Positions 45,886 to 54,465 are shown, counted from the first letter of the stretch. The stretch is DNA of 54,604 nucleotides from Candidatus Paraprevotella stercoravium (GCA_944320795.1 CALUIU010000022.1:1-54604), one strand, 5' to 3'. Notes: generated by a model not told the origin, from the letters alone. Made by a program: numbers and translations.

Positions 45886-46684
45886 ATCAAATAATCCATA
45901 TAGCCTATCCATCCGTTTCTATACGGATGGATTTTCTTTTTTTATCTGTAATCCCCAATCGGAAAAAAATTTCATAAGAAAAGACTTTCCGGTAACAACT
46001 TCCAATACATTACATTCTACGCTATCTCAGGCAATCAAAGAATATCCGCCATTACAAGAACGGAAATATACTATAGTATCTGCTCTTTTCAACAGTCCCG
46101 TAAGCCGTGTCCCTTTGGAGTTCTTCCATAAAGACCACAGAAAAATGCTTTATGAACTACCTTGCCGGCTTTTACCGGAACATCGTGTACACTATAATAT
46201 TCTTCCTCATTTAGAGATAGCAGAATTGTTTACCATTCCGCAAAACATTGAGCAAATACTGCTGAAACAATTTCCCGCCATACATTTTTATGCACAAAAT
46301 GCGATGGTTTTGGAACGTACAGTACAACAATGCCCTTCTGATAACGTTCAGACACTTTATGTATATTTTTACGCCCAAAGAGTCTTTATTTTCCATTATC
46401 AGAACAAAAAGGTAAGGTTTGCCAATGAATTCGCCATTGTCACTGTTTCTGACGCACTTTACTATATATTAAATGTATGGAAAAGGCTAGAACTGAATCA
46501 GGAAAACGACAGATGTATTCTGATACAACCGGAGAATGCGCCAGAAAACATAACAACACAACTCTCACAATATCTGCGGCACATTACTGTTGCCGATATG
46601 AAGGAATGGTTTGGGCAAGCCCCATTAAGCAGGATTAAGGATATACCTTTCGACATATTATCATTACTATTAAACGGTTTCTAG
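45866..46684 (+). CDS. DUF3822 family protein
   Basis: A 272-residue protein of the Bacteroidetes family DUF3822. Start at MQETGNKSNN (45866), overlapping the upstream stop by 20 bases; an earlier in-frame ATG at 45839 is less likely. Two similar halves can be made out, each opening with beta strands (YSLSIRFYTDGFSFFI about 12-27; TLYVYFYAQRVFIFHYQNKKVRFANEF about 165-190). This is suggestive of an actin/hexokinase-like fold as in PilM or GspL, an inference only. rsmD starts 2 bases after its stop. A terminator-like hairpin lies within its first codons. Confidence 0.82.
   Translation: MQETGNKSNNPYSLSIRFYTDGFSFFICNPQSEKNFIRKDFPVTTSNTLHSTLSQAIKEYPPLQERKYTIVSALFNSPVSRVPLEFFHKDHRKMLYELPCRLLPEHRVHYNILPHLEIAELFTIPQNIEQILLKQFPAIHFYAQNAMVLERTVQQCPSDNVQTLYVYFYAQRVFIFHYQNKKVRFANEFAIVTVSDALYYILNVWKRLELNQENDRCILIQPENAPENITTQLSQYLRHITVADMKEWFGQAPLSRIKDIPFDILSLLLNGF
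45907..45943 (+). terminator. Terminator-like hairpin inside the DUF3822 coding region
   Basis: ATCCATCCGT (45907-45916) pairs with ACGGATGGAT (45923-45932), followed by TTTTCTTTTTTT. It lies 22 bases after the stop of the upstream gene and 14 codons into DUF3822, so it could end or attenuate transcription there. Confidence 0.65.
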
Positions 46685-46686
46685 CA

Positions 46687-47241
46687 ATGAGAATCATAAC
46701 AGGAAAATATAAAGGAAGACATTTTGATGTGCCTAGAAATTTTAAGGCACGCCCAACTACAGACTTTGCCAAAGAAAATCTTTTCAATGTCCTAAACGGA
46801 TACTTGGACTTTGAAGAAACGGAACGTGCGCTGGATCTGTTTGCCGGAACCGGAAGTATTACTTATGAGCTCCTTTCCAGAGGATGCCAGCATGTTACTT
46901 CCATAGAAAAAGATCCGATGCATTATAAGTTTATCCTAAAAGTTCTGAAAGATCTGAAAGCGGAAAACAGTCAACCTTGCTGCCTGGATGTCTTCCGTTA
47001 TTTGAATCTTTGCAAAGAGTCTTTTGACTTTATCTTTGCAGATCCTCCCTATGCACTAAAGGAACTGGACAAACTCCCGGATATTATTTTTGAGAAACAA
47101 CTTCTGACTCCAGACGGTCTTTTTGTTCTGGAGCATGGAAAAGATAAAGACTTCCAGACACATCCTTGCTTTATAGAACATCGCAGTTATGGAAGTGTAA
47201 ATTTTTCTTTCTTTAAAGCAAAGGAGAAAGCAGACGAATAA
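46687..47241 (+). CDS. rsmD: 16S rRNA (guanine966-N2)-methyltransferase RsmD
   Basis: A 184-residue SAM-dependent methyltransferase for G966 of 16S rRNA. It opens MRIITGKYKGRHFDVP, with RPTTDFAKENLFNVL (about 27). The SAM site ALDLFAGTGSITYELLSRG is at about 55-73, followed by the catalytic DPPYALKEL (about 118). Normal length. Two bases after DUF3822. Its last 29 bases overlap the convergent cardiolipin synthase gene. Confidence 0.95.
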   Translation: MRIITGKYKGRHFDVPRNFKARPTTDFAKENLFNVLNGYLDFEETERALDLFAGTGSITYELLSRGCQHVTSIEKDPMHYKFILKVLKDLKAENSQPCCLDVFRYLNLCKESFDFIFADPPYALKELDKLPDIIFEKQLLTPDGLFVLEHGKDKDFQTHPCFIEHRSYGSVNFSFFKAKEKADE

Positions 47242-48676
47242 ACGACTCACCCAAGTGCCGCCATCTGGAACGTTCTTCCCAAGAATGTAGATTCAGAAGG
47301 CGGCATTTGTTTTGATCCTCCAAAAAGATTCTTTTCATCACCAAGGCCATCTTCCGGTCAAAAATAAATGCATTTACTTCAAAATTATGCTCCAGACTAC
47401 GAAAATCCATATTCGTTGATCCACAAGAACTCAACGAATCGTCACTGACCCAAGTCTTGGCATGCAAAAAAGTATCCTGATACAGATAAACACGCACTCC
47501 TGCACGCATCACATCCATCAGATAGGAACGGGAAGCCCAGGTGAGCAGTCTGGTATCCGCCTGCTCAGGAATCATCAGGCGCACATCCACCCCCGATAAA
47601 GCAGCTGTTTGCATAGCATAAAGCAAACGGTCAGTAGGCATAAAATACGGACTCTGAATAAAACAATATTTTTTTGCCTTTAGCAAAGCCAGTACCATCC
47701 CCTGCATGATATCCTGCCACGTATTCAAGGGCATGGAAGTGACAATCTGAACCACGGCCGCTTTGCCTGATTTCATCGTCATATTACCCACATACCCCGT
47801 TGTCTGAAGTTCTGTTGGATAATAACAGGCATCGGTAATCAATTCTTCCTGCGCCACATACCAGTCTGCGAGGAAAGCCCGTTGCAGTCCACACACGGCA
47901 CTGCCTTCTATGCGAAGATGGCTGTCTCTCCAGGCTCGTTTTTCTCCCTGATCATAAAAATACCGGTCTGCCAGATTCATTCCCCCAACATATCCTACTC
48001 CCCCGTCAATAACGACAATCTTTCTATGATTCCGGAAATTCACCTTACTGGTAAATTTTGGGAAACGTACCGGCATAAAAACAGCTACCTCAATACCCTT
48101 GGCCTGCATACGTTCAAAAAAAGCATTGCGTACCTTCCAGCATCCCACATCATCGTAGACGACTCTGACCTGTACTCCTTCAGCCACCTTACGTGCCAAC
48201 TCATCCAGAACCAGATTACCCACACGGTCATCTTCCCAAATATAGAACTCCAGATGAATATGATGACGTGCGGCACGAATATCTCCAATCAATGCAGACA
48301 ACATATCCTCCCCCCGAACAAACAGATGAAGCTGATTCTCAGGATAAGGGAAAGACATACTCTGGCGCCGGAAAAGATTGATGAGCTGACGATGCTCCTC
48401 GGGAATATCAGGAATCTGCATTCTGAAATAACGGTAAGCCGAACGACGAGCCAACTGTATGGAACAGGTTCGGCTAATCAGTATATTCTTCTTGTGATTA
48501 CGCCCAAAGAAGAAATAAATGACCAATCCCAGGACAGGCATCGAAGACACAACCAGAATCCATGCTACAGTCTTGACGGGTTGACGATTATCTAAAACAA
48601 TCACCAAAACAGTACTGCATACAATCAGTAAATAAATAACAGCAAAAGTTATATATAGGAATGTAGCCAACTCCAT
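47213..48676 (-). CDS. cls: Cardiolipin synthase (phospholipase D type)
   Basis: A 487-residue bacterial cardiolipin synthase condensing two phosphatidylglycerols. Two N-terminal membrane helices (about 3-25 and 35-55, PLDc_N) are followed by two PLD domains with HKD motifs: HRKIVVIDGGVGYVGGMN (about 221) and HAKTWVSDDSLSSCGSTN (about 403). Full length. Convergent with and overlapping rsmD. A TAAGTTTG box on the minus strand (48710-48703) and a palindrome at 48677-48709 lie just upstream. Confidence 0.95.
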   Translation of the reverse strand: MELATFLYITFAVIYLLIVCSTVLVIVLDNRQPVKTVAWILVVSSMPVLGLVIYFFFGRNHKKNILISRTCSIQLARRSAYRYFRMQIPDIPEEHRQLINLFRRQSMSFPYPENQLHLFVRGEDMLSALIGDIRAARHHIHLEFYIWEDDRVGNLVLDELARKVAEGVQVRVVYDDVGCWKVRNAFFERMQAKGIEVAVFMPVRFPKFTSKVNFRNHRKIVVIDGGVGYVGGMNLADRYFYDQGEKRAWRDSHLRIEGSAVCGLQRAFLADWYVAQEELITDACYYPTELQTTGYVGNMTMKSGKAAVVQIVTSMPLNTWQDIMQGMVLALLKAKKYCFIQSPYFMPTDRLLYAMQTAALSGVDVRLMIPEQADTRLLTWASRSYLMDVMRAGVRVYLYQDTFLHAKTWVSDDSLSSCGSTNMDFRSLEHNFEVNAFIFDRKMALVMKRIFLEDQNKCRLLNLHSWEERSRWRHLGESFIRLLSPLL

Positions 48677-48709
48677 AAGTTTGTATTTTTATCGATAAAA
48701 AGCAAACTT
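48677..48709. promoter_or_regulatory. Palindrome over the cls transcription start
   Basis: AAGTTTG (48677-48683) and CAAACTT (48703-48709) flank a perfect 16-base palindrome with core ATCGAT (48686-48701). The right arm is part of the -7 box TAAGTTTG on the minus strand. It could be an operator or a leader hairpin. Confidence 0.5.
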
Positions 48710-48734
48710 ACAAAAAAAGCATTAGGAAAGAAAG

Positions 48735-48786
48735 ATAATCCCCAAAAAATCCGATCTAAACCAGATTCGGATTTTTTGGGGATTAT
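48735..48786. terminator. Hairpin after the outer-membrane receptor gene
   Basis: A perfect 20-base stem (48735-48754 with 48767-48786) plus three more inner pairs, with internal A6/T6 runs, 18 bases after the receptor stop. Confidence 0.85.
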
Positions 48787-48804
48787 TCATATTTAAATCA
48801 ATAA

Positions 48805-51801
48805 TTATCGGGGACCACCGAAACCGATACGCATCGGTGCTGCATGTCCTCCAGGACCTCCACCAGGTCCCATTGGCATACCGACACGTCCTTCCTTACC
48901 ACCCATCAGATTCAGACGGTAAATGAAGTGAACCATCACATAGCTGTTAATGGCATTGGTCCAGGAATCTCTACGCTCCAAAGCAGACAGGGTACGGCTG
49001 ATATTGCTTCTCTGGCGCAGGATGTCATACCACTGCACACTTACCGTTGCGGCATTGCCTTTCAGGAAACTCTGAGAAAGCTGGGCATTCCAGATCAGCT
49101 CGTTGGTATTCATGGAAGCGTCATTGTAACCGCGGCGGCTCTCCTCTGTCAAGTCTGTAGACAGACTCATGTTCCAAGGCATGTTGACAATGGCACTTGC
49201 TCCATAAGAGAAGGTATAGGTATCCAGGTTGGCATTCTCCTGAATATCGTTACGCGCGTGTTGATAGTTGATATTTCCGTTCACGCCCAAATCCAAAAGG
49301 TCATTACGGAAATTCAGGTTCAAACGCTCACCCATATTCCAGGTACGTGTGGTACTCTTCTGAGTCTGTTTCAGGATCTCGTCGGCTGTAATGGTTGCAT
49401 ACACATCCTTAAAGTCGGCATTTGAGCTGACATAACCCACCTCATTGTTGTAACGCACATTCGTAAAGGTACTGATATTGAAATATTTCTTCTCACCTAA
49501 GGCTGAGTTGAACATGACCATACCACTCGTATTCCAGTTGCCGTTTATATTCAGTGGCATAGACAAAGTCTTACCGGTAGCCTCATCATACAACACGGCT
49601 GTGCTGATGTTATTGTTCATCATATTCGCATTAAGGTGGAATACCCATCCGCGCTGTAACTCCGGAATGTAATTGTTATAGAACATAAAGAAGGTATTCG
49701 TCCAGGATGGTTTCAAACCCGGGTTACCACGTGAGATTGACAGTGGATTGGAATCATCAACCACATCCAACAGATTGGTCATGGAAGGCTGACCGGCACG
49801 TCCTGAATAACGGAAACGCAACATACTGGTCTTGGATATCTTATATCTCAAATCCACTCGTGGCGCCCAATTAAAGACTTGGCGTACGACACTGGTATCC
49901 AGATCACCCTTCTGATAATCCATATAGGTTTTCTGAGGTTGGAAAGAAACACCGGCATTCAAGCGGAAGTCGCCCAACCGATAACGGAACATGACATTAG
50001 CTTCCTGATTATATTCGGTATAAGTGGCATACTGACTGTTACGGTAGTTCTTACACAACTCCAGAAAATCCTCTCCCGGCAAGAAGGTCAACGGGAAGCC
50101 GTCGGCCTGATATTTCAGAAACTGTTCAAACTGCTCATCACCGTCGGCAGCCTTGGCCAGCAAAGAATCCAAAGAATACATCGACCGGTCGGAATCCGAG
50201 TAGCGATACTGGAACTTATAGCTGAACTGCAGATTGGCTCCGGTAAAGATCGGTTCGCTATAACTCAAATCCGCACTATAATTATAAGATTGGGAAGGAT
50301 TCAGATTATACTGATGATTATAGTCTTTCCGGGCATCCTGCAAATAATAATTGGTCATAGACTTGCTGAAAGATGTGCTTTCTGAGTCAGAATAACCGCC
50401 ACGAAGTCTCAAAGTAATGTTTCGGCCCGTACTGTTCAAACGACGGTTGATCATCAACATTCCGTCAAACGATTTGCTCTCTGAATCAGAAGTACTCTCA
50501 TTATCATTTTTATTCACCACCGCAGAATCAGCAAAAAGCTGAGTCAGATCATCCGTCAACGGATTGGATACAAACGCATAAGGATCCTGATTAAAGGTCA
50601 AAGACAGACCATTGCTGTTGCTATTGTTCTTAGAATAAGAGAAGTTAGGCCGGAACATGATTCGTGTCATAGAATCCGGACTCCACTGCAAACGGAAATT
50701 GGCATTGACGCTTGTGGCACCACTTAAAGAACGGTCTTCACTGTTTCCAAAAGAACTTGAACTGCCGGAAGAAAGGAATCTCTCAGAGTTGACCTTTGAC
50801 CAGTTATCTGTACTTCTATAAGAATAACGCACATTACCGTTCAACTCCAAAGCACCGGCTTCACGATCTTTCTTACCATTTTCCCAGGAAAAATTCAAAC
50901 CCACCATTTTGCTGGTGACCTGACCGCTGCCACCTCCACCGAAACCACGGAATCCACCGCCCGGGAATCCTTGGTCATTCGTATTGTTCATAGATCCGAT
51001 CAGTGACATTTGAAGGCGGTCGGTAAAACGGTTCACCATAACCCTTCCGGTATATCGTTCTTCTGTACCATATCCCAAATCAACATTAGTCATCCAGCCC
51101 TTATTCATTCCTTTCTTGATAGAAAGATCCAAAACGGTTTCTTCCTCACCATCGTCAATACCAGTCATTTTGGCATAGTCACTTTGCTTGTCATAAGCCT
51201 TAATCTTGTCAATGATATTGGTAGGTAAGTTCTTCATAGCCATCTTGGTATCGTTATCGAAAAATTCTTTTCCGTCTACCATGATTTTCTTAACCTCTTT
51301 TCCATTAATCTTGATGGTACCATCCTCGTCAACTTCAGCACCGGGCAACTTCTTCACCAGTTCTTCCAAAGCTGAACCTTCGGGCACACGATAGGCTGAA
51401 CTATTATAAACAAAAGTATCCTCCTTCATTTCCACTTTGGACAATCGAGCGGTCACTTCTGCTCCTTTCAACATGACAGGATTTACATTCAAAGTGATCT
51501 GATCCAATGTCACTGTCGGCTTCTGCTTGGTTAAGGTCAGATTCTTATAAACGGTTCTGTATCCCATAAAAGATACACGCAAGATGTACGAACCACTCTT
51601 CGCCGATAATTTGAACTTTCCATTAAAATCTGTACTTGCACCTGCAGCCAAAGTACTGTCTGCTTTCAACAATGCCACCGCAGCCGAAGCCATCGGTTCA
51701 TTCAGTTCCCCATCTATAACACTTCCGTTCACCGCAATCTTTTGCGCGGAAACCTGAATGGCCATCCATGCCAGAAGGAGAAACATACCCAGTTTCTTCA
51801 T
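48805..51801 (-). CDS. TonB-dependent receptor-like outer-membrane beta-barrel protein
   Basis: A 998-residue outer-membrane protein. Signal peptide (1-19, ending VSAQ), a carboxypeptidase-regulatory-like beta domain (about 22-105, GSVIDGELNEPMASAAVALL), a plug-type domain (about 115-220, with EGSALEELVKKLPGAEVDEDGTIKINGKEVKKIMVDGKEFF split over several strands), then a long barrel of the OMP_b-brl_3 kind (about 225-970). The final barrel strand (YVMVHFIYRLNLM) is followed by a 30-residue Gly/Pro/Met tail ending in Arg. No SusD partner is adjacent, so it is not a PUL receptor. Of two adjacent ATG codons I take the second (51801). Confidence 0.88.
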   Translation of the reverse strand: MKKLGMFLLLAWMAIQVSAQKIAVNGSVIDGELNEPMASAAVALLKADSTLAAGASTDFNGKFKLSAKSGSYILRVSFMGYRTVYKNLTLTKQKPTVTLDQITLNVNPVMLKGAEVTARLSKVEMKEDTFVYNSSAYRVPEGSALEELVKKLPGAEVDEDGTIKINGKEVKKIMVDGKEFFDNDTKMAMKNLPTNIIDKIKAYDKQSDYAKMTGIDDGEEETVLDLSIKKGMNKGWMTNVDLGYGTEERYTGRVMVNRFTDRLQMSLIGSMNNTNDQGFPGGGFRGFGGGGSGQVTSKMVGLNFSWENGKKDREAGALELNGNVRYSYRSTDNWSKVNSERFLSSGSSSSFGNSEDRSLSGATSVNANFRLQWSPDSMTRIMFRPNFSYSKNNSNSNGLSLTFNQDPYAFVSNPLTDDLTQLFADSAVVNKNDNESTSDSESKSFDGMLMINRRLNSTGRNITLRLRGGYSDSESTSFSKSMTNYYLQDARKDYNHQYNLNPSQSYNYSADLSYSEPIFTGANLQFSYKFQYRYSDSDRSMYSLDSLLAKAADGDEQFEQFLKYQADGFPLTFLPGEDFLELCKNYRNSQYATYTEYNQEANVMFRYRLGDFRLNAGVSFQPQKTYMDYQKGDLDTSVVRQVFNWAPRVDLRYKISKTSMLRFRYSGRAGQPSMTNLLDVVDDSNPLSISRGNPGLKPSWTNTFFMFYNNYIPELQRGWVFHLNANMMNNNISTAVLYDEATGKTLSMPLNINGNWNTSGMVMFNSALGEKKYFNISTFTNVRYNNEVGYVSSNADFKDVYATITADEILKQTQKSTTRTWNMGERLNLNFRNDLLDLGVNGNINYQHARNDIQENANLDTYTFSYGASAIVNMPWNMSLSTDLTEESRRGYNDASMNTNELIWNAQLSQSFLKGNAATVSVQWYDILRQRSNISRTLSALERRDSWTNAINSYVMVHFIYRLNLMGGKEGRVGMPMGPGGGPGGHAAPMRIGFGGPR

Positions 51802-51944
51802 CATTTTTTATTCGTTATTTTTAGTTCTATTCTTTGCACGTTATGACATCAGTAAAAGTATAAAGTTTAAAGGAGAGAGGATCATTTAACAAAAAAAAAC
51901 GAACTTAGTAAAATAAAACATCCTGCTTCCCTAACAATAATGTT

Positions 51945-51952
51945 TATCTTTG
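51945..51952 (+). promoter_or_regulatory. -7 promoter box for aroB
   Basis: TATCTTTG, 29 bases before ATG 51982. It lies just inside the longer open frame from 51940, which argues against that earlier start. Confidence 0.6.
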
Positions 51953-51981
51953 CTTACACAAACCATTTTGAATCAGTCAAT

Positions 51982-53043
51982 ATGAAAAAGCAAGAAGTTA
52001 TCATTTCCGAGAATCTGGAGCAAAGTCTGAAACAGGCCATTGCCCAGTGCCCGCACGACCGTCTGTTTATCTTAACAGATGAAACCACACAAACACAATG
52101 CTGGCCCGTAATCAGCAACTTCACCTGTCTGCAGGAAGCCCAACATATCATAATCCGTTCTACCGATGATCATAAGAACCTGGAAAGTCTGGCTCACGTA
52201 TGGAGCGAGCTGGGCCGACTAGGAGGAACACGCCATTCTTTGCTGATCAACCTCGGCGGAGGAATGGTTACCGACTTAGGCGGTTTTGCCGCTTCTACAT
52301 TCAAGAGGGGTATTTCCTATATCAATATCCCGACGACTTTACTGGCCATGGTAGATGCCTCTGTCGGAGGAAAGACCGGTATCAATTTCAATGGCCTGAA
52401 AAATGAGATCGGTGTGTTCAATCCGGCGGCAACAGTCATTCTGGATACTGAATTCCTGAAAACACTCGACCGTGCCAACCTTTGCTCCGGCTATGCCGAA
52501 ATGCTCAAACACGGACTGATCAGTAACGAAAAAAACTGGAATGAACTATTGAGTTTTGACTTGGACAACGTTGATTATAAAAAGTTGCAAGACATGGTGG
52601 CTACCAGTGTGGCCATCAAAGAACGTGTCGTAGAAGAAGACCCGTTTGAACAAGGTATTCGAAAAGCCCTTAATCTAGGACATACTGCGGGACACGCTTT
52701 GGAAAGCCTGGCCATGAAGGAAGGACGCACGGTGCTCCACGGTTATGCTGTGGCTTGGGGACTGGTTTGCGAACTTTATCTGAGCACCCTCAAAACCGGA
52801 TTCCCGAAAGAAAAGATGCGTCAGGCCATTTATTATATCAAGGAGTATTACGGCACTTTTACCTTTACCTGTAAAGAATATGACCAGATTTATGAACTGA
52901 TGACCCACGACAAGAAAAATACCTCTGGAACAATCAATTTCACCCTATTGGAAGAAATCGGTGATATACGAATCAACCAGACTGCCGAAAAAGAAGACAT
53001 CTTCCAGATGCTTGATTTCTATCGCGAAGTAATGGGATGCTAA
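51982..53043 (+). CDS. aroB: 3-dehydroquinate synthase
   Basis: A 353-residue AroB, second enzyme of the shikimate pathway, converting DAHP to 3-dehydroquinate with NAD and zinc. The NAD-binding stretch LLINLGGGMVTDLGGFAASTFKRGI (about 87-111) and PTTLLAMVDASVGGKTGIN (about 116-134) are plain. Zinc ligands fall in SGYAEMLKHGL (Glu), LNLGHTAGHALE (His) and VLHGYAVAWG (His). The start is MKKQEVIIS. It supplies chorismate for aromatic amino acids, which fits the tryptophan-type leader 1.3 kb downstream. Confidence 0.95.
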   Translation: MKKQEVIISENLEQSLKQAIAQCPHDRLFILTDETTQTQCWPVISNFTCLQEAQHIIIRSTDDHKNLESLAHVWSELGRLGGTRHSLLINLGGGMVTDLGGFAASTFKRGISYINIPTTLLAMVDASVGGKTGINFNGLKNEIGVFNPAATVILDTEFLKTLDRANLCSGYAEMLKHGLISNEKNWNELLSFDLDNVDYKKLQDMVATSVAIKERVVEEDPFEQGIRKALNLGHTAGHALESLAMKEGRTVLHGYAVAWGLVCELYLSTLKTGFPKEKMRQAIYYIKEYYGTFTFTCKEYDQIYELMTHDKKNTSGTINFTLLEEIGDIRINQTAEKEDIFQMLDFYREVMGC

Positions 53044-53089
53044 TGCAGGAAAATAAAAAGTCAGAGCAAAAATCATTCATCATCAATCT

Positions 53090-53143
53090 GAATTGACCAT
53101 TTTTGGGGAAAAGAAAACTTTTCTCAGAAAAAATGGTCAATTC
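53090..53143 (+). terminator. Hairpin after aroB
   Basis: A perfect 15-base outer stem (53090-53104 with 53129-53143) plus an inner 6-base stem GAAAAG/CTTTTC (53108-53113 with 53118-53123). T runs are inside the stem rather than after it. Confidence 0.7.
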
Positions 53144-53157
53144 AAAAAAGAAATCGC

Positions 53158-53165
53158 TACATTTG
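53158..53165 (+). promoter_or_regulatory. -7 promoter box for tRNA-Gly
   Basis: TACATTTG, nine bases before the mature 5' end of the tRNA. Confidence 0.55.
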
Positions 53166-53174
53166 CAATGCAAT

Positions 53175-53246
53175 GCGGTAGTAACTCAGTGGTAGAGCGT
53201 TGGCTTCCCAAGCCAAAAGTCGCGGGTTCGAATCCCGTCTACCGCT
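53175..53246 (+). tRNA. tRNA-Gly (anticodon CCC)
   Basis: 72 bases. Acceptor GCGGTAG pairs with CTACCGC, discriminator T. The anticodon arm TTGGC-TTCCCAA-GCCAA gives CCC, reading GGG. T-arm GCGGGTTCGAATCCCGT. CCA not encoded. Confidence 0.97.
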
Positions 53247-53252
53247 CATCGT

Positions 53253-53287
53253 AAATGCAACCTGTTGTCGCTCTTCAGGTTGCATTT
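53253..53287 (+). terminator. Terminator of tRNA-Gly
   Basis: A perfect 12-base stem AAATGCAACCTG/CAGGTTGCATTT (53253-53264 with 53276-53287), 11-base loop, followed by a pyrimidine-rich CTCATTTCT. Confidence 0.75.
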
Positions 53288-53317
53288 CTCATTTCTATAA
53301 ACTAAAACTTACTGACC

Positions 53318-54103
53318 ATGAAATTGCTTGAAACCATCTCTATCTTAGCCCTCTGCTTCCTTTCATACAGTCCGTTAAGCGCACAAAAAAACGACTACAA
53401 ACTCGTATGGAAAGAAAACTTCCGCGGACGAAACATCAACGAAAAATACTGGAGCAAAATTCCGAGAGGAGGCTCCGACTGGAACCGCCACATGTCGGCA
53501 CACCCCAGCCTGTATGAAGTGCGCCGAGGAACCGCCCGCCTTTATGGCAGAGTAAACGAGGGCATTGCCCCCGAAGACACGGCACGCTACATCACCGGAG
53601 GTATCTTTACCAAAAACAAAAAGACACTTACATATGGTAAAGTTGAAGTCAAAGCTCGTCTTCAGGGAGCACAGGGAGCATGGCCTGCCATCTGGATGCT
53701 TCCGGAAAACGGCAAATGGCCCGACGGCGGAGAAATTGACATCATGGAGCGGCTGAATCACGACAGCATCGCCTATCAGACCGTACATTCCTATTATACT
53801 TTTGTTCTGAACGAGAAAAAGAACCCACGTCCAGGAGGCATCGGCCGGATCGATCCGGATGGCCACAACGTATATGCCGTGGAAATCCTGCCGGACAGTA
53901 TCGTGTTCTCCATCAACGGTAACCACACATTCACCTATCCGCGTATTGAAACGGACAAAAAGGGCCAATATCCTTTCGGCACTCCTTACTATCTGCTCAT
54001 CGACATGCAGATTGAAGGCAGCTGGGTGGGCAAGGCCAATCCGGCAGAATACCCCGTACGTATGGAGGTGGACTGGGTGAAATTCTATGAGCTGAAGAAG
54101 TAA
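53318..54103 (+). CDS. Glycoside hydrolase family 16 beta-glucanase
   Basis: A 261-residue secreted GH16 enzyme. Signal peptide 1-22 (ending SPLSAQ). The jelly-roll catalytic domain has the family signature GGEIDIMERLN (about 144-154): the first Glu of EIDIME is the nucleophile, Asp assists, the last Glu is the acid/base. WPAIWMLPENGKWP precedes it and WVGKANPAEYPVRMEVDWVKFYEL closes the domain. It should cleave beta-1,3 or mixed-linked glucans; the exact substrate is not decided by sequence. No SusC/SusD or other sugar gene is near it. Confidence 0.92.
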   Translation: MKLLETISILALCFLSYSPLSAQKNDYKLVWKENFRGRNINEKYWSKIPRGGSDWNRHMSAHPSLYEVRRGTARLYGRVNEGIAPEDTARYITGGIFTKNKKTLTYGKVEVKARLQGAQGAWPAIWMLPENGKWPDGGEIDIMERLNHDSIAYQTVHSYYTFVLNEKKNPRPGGIGRIDPDGHNVYAVEILPDSIVFSINGNHTFTYPRIETDKKGQYPFGTPYYLLIDMQIEGSWVGKANPAEYPVRMEVDWVKFYELKK

Positions 54104-54188
54104 AATACATACCAAGATTACAGAAAATTTTAAGTTTGTATCATATTTTAGAAGACATTTTTCATCAAAAGGCTAGCAATATTTATAA

Positions 54189-54203
54189 ACAGTATAACAC
54201 TGT
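54189..54203. other. Short palindrome upstream of the leader promoter
   Basis: ACAGT-ATAAC-ACTGT, about 58 bases before the -7 box. Possibly an operator, possibly chance. The rest of 54104-54260 is A/T-rich with no gene. Confidence 0.25.
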
Positions 54204-54260
54204 AATAAAAAAATTAAAGAATAATTATAGAAAAATCTTTTTTCGCTTATAAAAAAAAAG

Positions 54261-54268
54261 TATTTTTG
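54261..54268 (+). promoter_or_regulatory. -7 promoter box for the tryptophan-type leader
   Basis: TATTTTTG, about 100 bases before the leader ORF. A second near match AATCTTTG lies at 54281-54288. Confidence 0.55.
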
Positions 54269-54369
54269 CATTTAAATAAAAATCTTTGCCTATGTAACAA
54301 AAGAAATAAAGACATATAATAACTAAAGTGTTAACGGATATTCTGCATTCATAAAATCGCCAAATTAAC

Positions 54370-54465
54370 ATGAAACAGTCTAGAATAGAAGTTAATGCTC
54401 ACGCCTCTAATATGGCGTGGGCTTTTCTTCATTTTTGGCTGTATGGTGTTTGGCGATACCAATGA
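54370..54465 (+). CDS. Leader peptide rich in tryptophan and other aromatic residues
   Basis: A 31-codon ORF starting MKQSRIEVNAHASNM and ending in GVWRYQ, with stop TGA at 54463-54465. It holds three Trp codons (54418-54420, 54436-54438, 54451-54453), two Phe and two Tyr codons in its last 15 positions, far above normal. The first Trp codon lies in the stem of both competing hairpins and the other two within the terminator hairpin. Such a peptide senses charged tRNA-Trp by ribosome stalling. The regulated gene must lie to the right of the window. Confidence 0.75.
   Translation: MKQSRIEVNAHASNMAWAFLHFWLYGVWRYQ

Noticed and set aside
48805-51801. Polysaccharide utilisation locus formed by the receptor and the GH16 enzyme
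   Set aside because: No SusD-type lipoprotein, no sensor, opposite strands, and aroB and a tRNA lie between them.
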